From Rhodobacterales bacterium (GTDB taxonomy: Bacteria; Pseudomonadota; Alphaproteobacteria; Rhodobacterales; Rhodobacteraceae), in the NCBI GenBank assembly GCA_013298675.1, contig JAAFIJ010000006.1, positions 15,157 through 22,205 on the forward strand: a stretch of 7,049 nucleotides of DNA, given 5' to 3'. The notes beneath the pieces are model-generated. The model saw nothing but the letters and a program-made list of their open reading frames with translations. It ran no database searches and had not been told where the DNA came from. Made by a program: the position numbers and the translations under genes. Position 1 is the stretch's first letter. The number at the start of each line of letters is the position of its first letter. This document shows, in pieces, positions 1-5,493 of this stretch.

Positions 1-1000
1 AAAGTGCCGCCACCATGCCCCGCATTGCGATCGACAGGCGGCCAATTTCATCTGGTCGCGCCGCAAGGTCGGGAATACGGATCCGACCCGGCGACATTTT
101 GCGCGCATCGCGGTCACGTCCCAATTCGGCGGCAGCGGCAAGATCGGACAGCGGGTTTGCAATCGTTGATGCAAGCACCAACGACAAGCCGATCGACACC
201 AGCAGCGCGATGATGAACATCTGCAAGACCTGTTCACGCTCATAGCGCACCAGTCGGTCGATCTCTCCTTGCGCAGAGGTCAGCACCACTGCACCAATCA
301 CTTTGCCCGCTTGGCTGACCGGGGTCGCCACGCCAAAATATGACCCACCACTCAATCCACGCCCAGTACTTGCGGACGACTCGCCGGTAAGGGCCTTGGG
401 CAGCAGGCTGAGCGCCAAAGGCTCGCCGCTTTCAACCACGACCTTATCGGGCGAAAAGTCGATAAAGCCCGAAACGGAATCCCAAACAGTGTTCAAAAAC
501 CCGGTGATGACTGTGGAGCGGTCGTCTTCGGGCAACAGCGTGTCTGCATCCAGACTGCCAAGGCTTTTGGCCATTTGAACCCCGGCAAGGTTGTAAAGGT
601 AAACCTCTACGCCCCGGCCAATCGCAAGCTCATCTACGGATTTTTGCAGCAAGGCCGCATTGCCCTGCCCGCCCTGTGCGGCAATGCTCGCCTCAATAAC
701 CTGGGCAATCAGCCGCGATTCCGTCACCAAACCCTGTTCGCGCTGCAAAACCAAAGAGTCGCGGAACGGGTTCATGAACAGAACCCCCGCAACCAAAACG
801 ACCAAGGCCATCAAATTGAAAATGATAATTTTGCGCGCCAAAGGCGAACGGTTCAGCAAGAAAAATCCGCGACGGTTATTACCGGCGATCGCGGCTTCGT
901 CATCGATAGCATCAGACGAAACCCAATCATCGCCCAGCAGCAGTGGTCCCGGCTTGCTAGACGATGATTGTTTCATTCCGATGTGTGGCGCTGTGGTCAT
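1..1000 (-). CDS. chvG: Sensor histidine kinase ChvG (N-terminal part, cut by window edge)
   Basis: Translation from the ATG at 1000-998 gives 333 residues with no stop, running off the left edge. The protein is the inner-membrane sensor partner of ChvI (ExoS/ChvG family). It has a cytoplasmic N-terminal stretch of about 56 residues with an acidic patch, and a first membrane segment at about 58-76 (KIIIFNLMALVVLVAGVLFM). A periplasmic sensor domain follows at about 77-258, then a second membrane segment at about 259-280. The HAMP linker starts at about 281 (IANPLSDLAAAAEL) and includes the typical PDEIGRLS stretch near residue 320. The histidine phosphotransfer and ATPase domains must lie outside the window, so kinase activity cannot be judged here. 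The start overlaps the chvI stop (ATGA), which suggests translational coupling. The second in-frame ATG at 976-974 is a possible alternative start. Neither has a strong ribosome-binding site. The identity rests on domain layout plus the adjacent ChvI. Confidence 0.9.
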   Translation of the reverse strand, partial: MTTAPHIGMKQSSSSKPGPLLLGDDWVSSDAIDDEAAIAGNNRRGFFLLNRSPLARKIIIFNLMALVVLVAGVLFMNPFRDSLVLQREQGLVTESRLIAQVIEASIAAQGGQGNAALLQKSVDELAIGRGVEVYLYNLAGVQMAKSLGSLDADTLLPEDDRSTVITGFLNTVWDSVSGFIDFSPDKVVVESGEPLALSLLPKALTGESSASTGRGLSGGSYFGVATPVSQAGKVIGAVVLTSAQGEIDRLVRYEREQVLQMFIIALLVSIGLSLVLASTIANPLSDLAAAAELGRDRDARKMSPGRIRIPDLAARPDEIGRLSIAMRGMVAAL

Positions 1001-1698
1001 TCTTCGTTGTAGCGGTAACCGATACCATAAAGGGTTTCGATCGCAGAGAAATCATCATCGACGGCACGCATTTTCTTGCGAAGCCGCTTGATGTGGCTGT
1101 CGATGGTACGGTCGTCCACATAAACTTGGTCATCATATGCCACGTCCATCAGCTGATCGCGCGACTTCACAAAGCCGGGGCGCTGCGCCAAGGCTTGTAG
1201 CAGCATAAATTCTGTCACGGTCAGGGATACGTCCAGACCTTTCCAGCTGACCGAATGGCGCAACGGGTCCATCCGCAGATGGCCGCGGTCCATGATCTTG
1301 GTCTCTTCAGTGACGGCAACCTCGCCCGTCGCAATCGCCTCTTGCCGACGCAAAAGGGAACGGATGCGCTCCACCAACAGACGCTGTGAAAACGGCTTTT
1401 TCACGTAGTCGTCAGCCCCCATACGCAGGCCGAGTACCTCGTCGATTTCGTCGTCTTTGGAGGTCAGAAAAATGACCGGCATGGTGGTTTTCTGGCGCAA
1501 ACGCTGCAGCAGATCCATCCCGTCCATCCGTGGCATCTTTATATCCAAAACCGCCATGTCAGGCAGTCTGCGGTTAAAGGCGTCCAAAGCGGACTGACCA
1601 TCATTGTATGTTTCTACTTCGAAACCCTCAGCCTCAAGTGTCATGGAGACGGACGTCAGAATATTTCTGTCGTCGTCTACAAGGGCGATCCTCGTCAT
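997..1698 (-). CDS. chvI: Two-component response regulator ChvI (OmpR/PhoB family)
   Basis: This 233-residue cytoplasmic transcription factor is the usual length for the family. The receiver domain covers about 1-120, with the acidic pocket at D8-D10, the phosphoacceptor D52 (LDIKMPRMDG), T79 in FLTSKDDE and the conserved lysine K101 in YVKKPFS. The C-terminal half is an OmpR/PhoB winged-helix domain. Its recognition-helix region reads VYVDDRTIDSHIKRLRKKM, a stretch characteristic of ChvI orthologues, and it ends in the wing motif YGIGYRYNEE. The ATG at 1698 is preceded by AGGAAG (complement of 1705-1710) at a good distance. The stop overlaps the chvG start, so the two genes form an operon. 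ChvI is phosphorylated by ChvG and, in rhizobia and Agrobacterium, governs responses to acid and envelope stress, including exopolysaccharide and central-carbon genes. Its divergent neighbour pckA is a plausible local target. Confidence 0.95.
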   Translation of the reverse strand: MTRIALVDDDRNILTSVSMTLEAEGFEVETYNDGQSALDAFNRRLPDMAVLDIKMPRMDGMDLLQRLRQKTTMPVIFLTSKDDEIDEVLGLRMGADDYVKKPFSQRLLVERIRSLLRRQEAIATGEVAVTEETKIMDRGHLRMDPLRHSVSWKGLDVSLTVTEFMLLQALAQRPGFVKSRDQLMDVAYDDQVYVDDRTIDSHIKRLRKKMRAVDDDFSAIETLYGIGYRYNEE

Positions 1699-1846
1699 TT
1701 TTGGCTTCCTATTCTGCTCGGCTTGCCTGATTTTTCACTTTGATCGGTTTTTTTGGCCCGAAAATCAATAGCCAAAGCGAATCACCCTTGAAGGTCGGTT
1801 CATTTCATACCGAAAATTCCTAATGAATGACTTAAATGCCGCAGTC

Positions 1847-1876
1847 TTGACATCATGTGCGAATGATTGCGCTAAC
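1847..1876 (+). promoter_or_regulatory. Weak alternative pckA promoter candidate
   Basis: A perfect -35 hexamer TTGACA lies at 1847-1852. The best -10 is only GCTAAC at 1871-1876 with an 18-bp spacer (three of six matches to TATAAT). This -10 would fall inside the first copy of the 10-bp direct repeat, so a protein bound there would block it. It is weaker than the candidate at 1918-1946. Confidence 0.25.
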
Positions 1877-1897
1877 CTCAAATTTGGTTGCGCTAAC
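1867..1897. repeat. Perfect 10-bp direct repeat upstream of pckA, candidate regulator site
   Basis: TTGCGCTAAC occurs at 1867-1876 and again at 1888-1897, exactly 21 bp apart, so both copies face the same side of the helix. The flanks match partly (TGATTGCGCTAACC and TGGTTGCGCTAACG). OmpR/PhoB-family proteins such as ChvI typically bind direct repeats, which makes ChvI one candidate binder. A LacI-type carbon regulator is another, because each copy also carries a loose dyad (TT-N5-AA). The copies sit upstream of the best pckA promoter candidate, where an activator could bind. The repeat is seen directly; the binding protein is inference. Confidence 0.55.
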
Positions 1898-1917
1898 GGC
1901 AGACCACTGTCCTATTC

Positions 1918-1946
1918 CTGACAAAATGCACGTGATAAAGCATAGT
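1918..1946 (+). promoter_or_regulatory. Candidate sigma70-type promoter of pckA
   Basis: CTGACA (1918-1923, five of six matches to TTGACA) and CATAGT (1941-1946, four of six to TATAAT) are separated by exactly 17 bp. Transcription would begin near 1953, giving a leader of about 100 nt before the pckA start codon. The 10-bp direct repeat lies just upstream. GTTAGC (1945-1950), the reverse complement of part of that repeat, overlaps the -10 region. Confidence 0.45.
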
Positions 1947-1952
1947 TAGCAG

Positions 1953-1969
1953 TGTGACGGCCCATCACA
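1953..1969. repeat. Inverted repeat TGTGA-N7-TCACA at the predicted pckA transcription start
   Basis: TGTGA (1953-1957) and TCACA (1965-1969) form a perfect 5-bp dyad around seven bases, lying at the predicted +1 of pckA. It resembles a CRP-type operator, but the spacer is seven rather than six bases. It could be an operator where a bound protein would block initiation, or a small hairpin at the 5' end of the leader. Function is inferred only. Confidence 0.35.
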
Positions 1970-1978
1970 TTCCCTTTG

Positions 1979-1996
1979 GTCCCGATGGTTCGGGGT
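1979..1996 (+). other. Small leader hairpin upstream of pckA
   Basis: CCCGA (1981-1985) pairs with TCGGG (1990-1994) around a TGGT loop, and two flanking G-U type pairs extend it. It lies in the predicted pckA leader, between the dyad at 1953-1969 and the hairpin at the ribosome-binding site. The next T-run starts about 30 nt further on, so it does not look like an intrinsic attenuator. Confidence 0.35.
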
Positions 1997-2019
1997 ATCA
2001 AATTGGTGGGCGAATTCAT

Positions 2020-2046
2020 CTGCAATTTTTTTGACCATTGCAGGAG
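2020..2046 (+). promoter_or_regulatory. Hairpin overlapping the pckA ribosome-binding site
   Basis: CTGCAAT (2020-2026) is perfectly complementary to ATTGCAG (2037-2043), with a 10-nt loop (TTTTTTGACC). The right arm runs into the Shine-Dalgarno sequence AGGAG (2042-2046), so the folded RNA would pair A2042 and G2043, and G2044 through a wobble pair. The U-rich stretch at 2026-2032 could also bind a protein such as Hfq. The pairing is visible in the sequence; a role in limiting pckA translation is inference. A DNA operator reading of the same dyad (TGCAAT-N10-ATTGCA) is also possible. The Shine-Dalgarno is separated by eight bases from the ATG at 2055. Confidence 0.45.
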
Positions 2047-2054
2047 CTTGCACA

Positions 2055-3653
2055 ATGACATTTGGACGCGTGAACCCCAGCCAGACACTTGAAAATCAAG
2101 GCATGACCGGATTGGGAAACGTCGCGTACAATTATATTGAGCCCGCCTTGGTTGAATGCGCTGTGGCGCGCGGCGAAGGTCGATTGGGCAAAGGCGGCGC
2201 GTTTCTATGCTCAACCGGGCAATTTACCGGCCGCTCGCCCAAGGACAAATTCGTCGTCCGCTCGACTTTGACAGAAAAAACGATCTGGTGGGAAAACAAC
2301 AAAGCAATGGCGGTTGATGCCTTTGACTGCCTGCATGCCGATATGCTGGACCACATGAAGGGCCGTGATTACTTTGTCCAAGATCTGTTTGCGGGCGCTG
2401 ATCCTGCGCACAGGCTGGATGTTCGCGTGGTCACAGAACTTGCGTGGCACGGACTGTTTATCCGCCACTTGTTGCGCAGACCGGAACGCCATGAACTTGA
2501 CGCCTTTGTTCCTGAATGGACCGTCGTAAACTGCCCCTCATTCAAGGCCGATCCTGCCCGTCATGGCTGCCGCAGCGAAACCGTCATTGCGATGAATTTT
2601 GACAAAAAGCTGATCTTGATCGCCAACACTGCCTATGCAGGCGAAAACAAGAAAGCGGTGTTCACACTGCTGAACTATCTTTTGCCCGAGCGCGGCGTGA
2701 TGGCGATGCACTGTTCTGCCAACCACGCGCCGGGCAATCTTGACGAAACGGCGGTGTTCTTTGGCTTGTCTGGCACGGGCAAAACCACTTTGTCGGCGGC
2801 CCCTGATCGTACATTGATCGGCGATGATGAACACGGCTGGTCTGACACGGGCACCTTCAACTTTGAAGGCGGGTGCTATGCCAAAACGATCAATTTGAAC
2901 CCAGAGGCAGAGCCAGAGATTTACGCCACCACGCAGCGTTTTGCGACTGTGGTGGAATACATGGTCTATGATCCCGAAACGCTGGAATTAGACTTTGACG
3001 ACAACAGCCTGACCGCGAACATGCGTTGCGCCTACCCCCTTGACTATATCTCTAACGCGTCGAAATCCGGGCTTGGTGGGCACCCGAAGAATATCATCAT
3101 GCTGACCTGCGATGCTTTTGGGGTTCTGCCGCCTATTGCGCGCCTGACGCCGGCCCAAGCGATGTACCATTTCCTGTCGGGGTTCACCTCCAAAGTCGCG
3201 GGAACGGAACGCGGTGTCACGGAACCCACGCCAACGTTTTCAACCTGTTTCGGCGCGCCCTTTATGCCCCGCAGACCAGAGGTTTACGGCAAACTGCTGC
3301 AAGAAAAGATCGCGCAACATGGTGCGACCTGTTGGTTGGTCAACACGGGCTGGACCGGTGGTGCTTATGGCACTGGCAAGCGGATGCCAATCAAGGCCAC
3401 GCGCGCGCTGTTGTCCGCGGCGCTTGATGGAACGCTGGCAAAAGCAAAGTTCCGGCGCGATCCGAATTTTGGCTTTATGGTGCCGCAGGCCTTGCCCGGC
3501 GTCGACGAAACTTTGTTGAACCCGCGCGCGACGTGGACCGACACGTTGGCCTATGACGCGCAAGCGAAAAAGCTGGTTGAGATGTTTGCCAATAACTTTG
3601 GTCAATACACACCGTTTATCGACGAAGACGTCAAAGCGGCAGCGATCGGGTAA
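2055..3653 (+). CDS. pckA: Phosphoenolpyruvate carboxykinase (ATP), PckA
   Basis: This is a cytoplasmic enzyme (EC 4.1.1.49) that converts oxaloacetate and ATP to PEP, CO2 and ADP, the entry step of gluconeogenesis from C4 acids. The ATG at 2055 is chosen because AGGAG (2042-2046) precedes it and it gives 532 residues, the expected length. An upstream TTG at 2031 lacks such support. Motifs seen are FTGRSPKDKFVV (from about residue 57, substrate-binding arginine at 60), AYAGENKK, the P-loop GLSGTGKT (237-244) and the metal-binding IGDDEHGW (ending at 262). Further on come GFTSKVAGTERGV and the adenine-side RMPIKATRALL near the C-terminal third. All are intact. The gene diverges from chvI and is followed by a strong hairpin. 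In Agrobacterium the homologue also lies beside chvI and is described as acid-induced, so ChvI control is plausible here. Downstream mcd belongs to a pathway that supplies C4 acids. Confidence 0.98.
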   Translation: MTFGRVNPSQTLENQGMTGLGNVAYNYIEPALVECAVARGEGRLGKGGAFLCSTGQFTGRSPKDKFVVRSTLTEKTIWWENNKAMAVDAFDCLHADMLDHMKGRDYFVQDLFAGADPAHRLDVRVVTELAWHGLFIRHLLRRPERHELDAFVPEWTVVNCPSFKADPARHGCRSETVIAMNFDKKLILIANTAYAGENKKAVFTLLNYLLPERGVMAMHCSANHAPGNLDETAVFFGLSGTGKTTLSAAPDRTLIGDDEHGWSDTGTFNFEGGCYAKTINLNPEAEPEIYATTQRFATVVEYMVYDPETLELDFDDNSLTANMRCAYPLDYISNASKSGLGGHPKNIIMLTCDAFGVLPPIARLTPAQAMYHFLSGFTSKVAGTERGVTEPTPTFSTCFGAPFMPRRPEVYGKLLQEKIAQHGATCWLVNTGWTGGAYGTGKRMPIKATRALLSAALDGTLAKAKFRRDPNFGFMVPQALPGVDETLLNPRATWTDTLAYDAQAKKLVEMFANNFGQYTPFIDEDVKAAAIG

Positions 3654-3662
3654 CCCAGAGTT

Positions 3663-3686
3663 TGGCCAAGCGGACACGCTTGGCCA
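3663..3686 (+). terminator. Strong hairpin, likely pckA transcription terminator
   Basis: TGGCCAAGCG (3663-3672) pairs perfectly over 10 bp with CGCTTGGCCA (3677-3686) around a GACA loop. The stem begins ten bases after the pckA stop codon. The sequence after it (GTTGCTTT) is only moderately T-rich, so termination may be incomplete. It separates pckA from mcd as transcription units. Confidence 0.75.
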
Positions 3687-3825
3687 GTTGCTTTACGGTT
3701 GCTCATCCTCAGGCGTCCATTTGGCTGCGACATTTTAAGTCAAAATCATAACCAATGGCGAATTATTGTTGCGCTGGCAATTTATTCGCACTAGTTAGTT
3801 TGCAACTGCAGCATTGGAGGTTTCG
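3687..3825 (+). promoter_or_regulatory. mcd upstream region with a repeat-like motif
   Basis: This gap contains no gene and should hold the mcd promoter. TTGCGCTGGC at 3769-3778 shares the first seven bases and the final C with the TTGCGCTAAC repeat upstream of pckA. TTTGCAA at 3799-3805 resembles the TTTGCAAA half-site described for ScfR-type acyl-CoA regulators in Rhodobacter, but a second half-site is not evident. No clear -35/-10 pair was found. GGAGG at 3816-3820 is the ribosome-binding site, five bases before the ATG at 3826. Confidence 0.4.
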
Positions 3826-5493
3826 ATGGCACATGATGGTCAGAACTCGGTTGATCAGGCCTTGTTGGGTGACATTCGTAGCCTAACCCAAATGGCGCTT
3901 CCCGAAGTTGAGGCCCTGCTGGACGCTGCACTGGCAACCCTGCGCGCGGCGGTGATGATCGCAGGCAAAGTCTCGGCCACAGCGCTTGAACAGCATCAAT
4001 TTGCGGCTCATTCGGTGGCGTGGCTGGCAACCTATACTGAAAGCCTGCGCCAGATGCAGGCTTGGGCCGATAGATTGCATAAGGCAGGACAGTTCGGGCA
4101 GATGGAGGCGTTGCTGCTGCAAATCGGATTTGGCGAATATCTTTGCCAAGTCTACGGCGGGATCCCGATGAGCCAGGGCGAAATCGCGCGACTTCAGGAT
4201 ATGGGCGTGAAGGCCCCTGCGCCGGGCGAGGCGGCCGCAACCTTGATGGAACAGGGCAACACCACTGCCGCCCGCAGTCAGCTTGTGACCTTGATGCGTG
4301 ACAACCATGGACGCGCCACGTTTGGCACAACCGGGCTTGATGAAGAGTTGGAAATGATCCGCGATCAGTTTCGCCGCTTTGCCGACGAAAAAGTGGTCCC
4401 TCATGCCCATGGGTGGCATTTGCGCGATGAATTGATCCCGATGCAGGTGATTGACGATCTTGCCGAAATGGGGGTTTTCGGGTTGACCATTCCCGAAGAA
4501 TTTGGCGGCTTTGGTCTGTCCAAGGCGTCGATGGTGGTGGTGTCCGAAGAATTGTCGCGCGGTTATATCGGCGTTGGCAGCCTTGCAACGCGCAGCGAAA
4601 TCGCCGCCGAGTTGATTTTGTGCGGCGGAACAGAGGCGCAAAAAGCCCATTGGCTGCCAAAACTCGCCAGTGCAGAGATCTTGCCAACAGCGGTTTTCAC
4701 CGAACCAAACACCGGGTCAGATTTGGGATCTTTGCGCACCCGCGCGGTAAAGGCGGGTGACGACTGGTCGGTGACGGGTAACAAAACATGGATCACCCAT
4801 GCCGCGCGCACCCATGTGATGACCCTGCTTGCGCGCACTGATCCCGACAGCACCGACTACCGGGGCTTGTCGATGTTTTTGGCGCAAAAACAGCCGGGCA
4901 CAGTTGATGTGCCCTTTCCAACCCCCGGCATGACAGGGGGTGAGATTGAAGTTCTGGGCTACCGCGGCATGAAGGAATACGAGTTGGCTTTTGACGGATT
5001 TCACGTCGCAGGTGAAAATCTGCTGGGTGGCGTTGAAGGGCAAGGTTTTAAGCAATTGATGCAAACCTTTGAATCTGCACGGATTCAGACAGCAGCGCGC
5101 GCGGTCGGTGTGGCGCAATCGGCGCTGGAAACAGGCATGCGGTATGCCACGGATCGCAAGCAGTTTGGCAAAGCCCTGATCGAATTTCCACGGGTTTCAG
5201 GCAAGCTGGCCATGATGGCGGTCGAGATCATGATCGCCCGACAGCTGACCTATTACAGCGCGTGGCAGAAGGACCATGGCAAGCGTTGCGATCTTGAGGC
5301 GGGCATGGCCAAGCTGCTGGGCGCGCGCGTTGCATGGGCCTGCGCCGACAATGCACTGCAAATTCACGGCGGCAATGGCTTTGCGTTAGAATACCAGATC
5401 AGCCGGATTTTGTGCGATGCACGCATCCTGAATATCTTTGAAGGGGCCGCAGAGATTCAGGCACAGGTGATCGCGCGACGTCTGCTTGACTAA
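3826..5493 (+). CDS. mcd: (2S)-methylsuccinyl-CoA dehydrogenase, acyl-CoA dehydrogenase family
   Basis: This FAD enzyme oxidises (2S)-methylsuccinyl-CoA to mesaconyl-CoA in the ethylmalonyl-CoA pathway, which replaces the glyoxylate cycle in many alphaproteobacteria. The ATG at 3826 follows GGAGG at five bases and gives 555 residues; a TTG at 3814 precedes the Shine-Dalgarno and is rejected. Residues 1-165 form a mostly helical N-terminal extension that ordinary acyl-CoA dehydrogenases (about 380-400 residues) lack and Mcd has. The dehydrogenase core runs from about 166 to the end. It shows VFTEPNTGSDL (290-300), TGNKTWITHA (317-326), YATDRKQFG (440-447), ALQIHGGNGF (510-519) and FEGAAEIQ (538-545), where E539 is the expected catalytic base. 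The gene is complete and seems to be a single-gene unit, closed upstream by the pckA hairpin. Mcd is preferred over isovaleryl- or butyryl-CoA dehydrogenase because of the extension; substrate specificity itself is inferred. Confidence 0.87.
   Translation: MAHDGQNSVDQALLGDIRSLTQMALPEVEALLDAALATLRAAVMIAGKVSATALEQHQFAAHSVAWLATYTESLRQMQAWADRLHKAGQFGQMEALLLQIGFGEYLCQVYGGIPMSQGEIARLQDMGVKAPAPGEAAATLMEQGNTTAARSQLVTLMRDNHGRATFGTTGLDEELEMIRDQFRRFADEKVVPHAHGWHLRDELIPMQVIDDLAEMGVFGLTIPEEFGGFGLSKASMVVVSEELSRGYIGVGSLATRSEIAAELILCGGTEAQKAHWLPKLASAEILPTAVFTEPNTGSDLGSLRTRAVKAGDDWSVTGNKTWITHAARTHVMTLLARTDPDSTDYRGLSMFLAQKQPGTVDVPFPTPGMTGGEIEVLGYRGMKEYELAFDGFHVAGENLLGGVEGQGFKQLMQTFESARIQTAARAVGVAQSALETGMRYATDRKQFGKALIEFPRVSGKLAMMAVEIMIARQLTYYSAWQKDHGKRCDLEAGMAKLLGARVAWACADNALQIHGGNGFALEYQISRILCDARILNIFEGAAEIQAQVIARRLLD

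Larger units (their letters stand above)
1699..2054. promoter_or_regulatory. Divergent chvI/pckA intergenic regulatory region
   Basis: No convincing gene lies in these 356 bases. The region must contain the leftward chvIG promoter and the rightward pckA promoter. The pckA half (about 1847-2054) is dense in structure: a direct repeat, a sigma70-like promoter candidate and three inverted repeats, all listed separately. The chvI half is AT-richer. It holds an imperfect inverted repeat, TTGATCGG (1740-1747) against CCG plus ATCAA (1758-1768, interrupted by four A), with a T-run in between. I could not assign a chvI promoter with confidence. Confidence 0.8.

Noticed and set aside
575..1091. Plus-strand open frames of 130 and 143 codons at the chvG/chvI junction
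   Set aside because: They are antisense to chvG and chvI, which have clear domains in their own frames.
1740..1768. Imperfect inverted repeat with a T-run, considered as a terminator
   Set aside because: The stem is interrupted and the T-run is in the loop, not after the stem. It is in a promoter region, not after a gene.
1912..2214. Minus-strand open frame of 100 codons across the pckA start
   Set aside because: It spans the pckA leader and coding sequence and shows no domain or ribosome-binding site.
3240..3677. Minus-strand open frame of 145 codons opposite the pckA 3' end
   Set aside because: It starts in the terminator hairpin and is antisense to well-conserved pckA motifs.
3883..4650. 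Second long minus-strand open frame (255 codons) opposite mcd
   Set aside because: It overlaps the antisense frame above and mcd itself. Its composition (many H, Q, R) is that of a shadow frame, with no start signal.
3791..4687. Long open frame of 298 codons on the minus strand, opposite mcd
   Set aside because: It lies entirely antisense to mcd and its leader. The product is rich in R, P and S with no recognisable domain, as expected from codon bias on the opposite strand.
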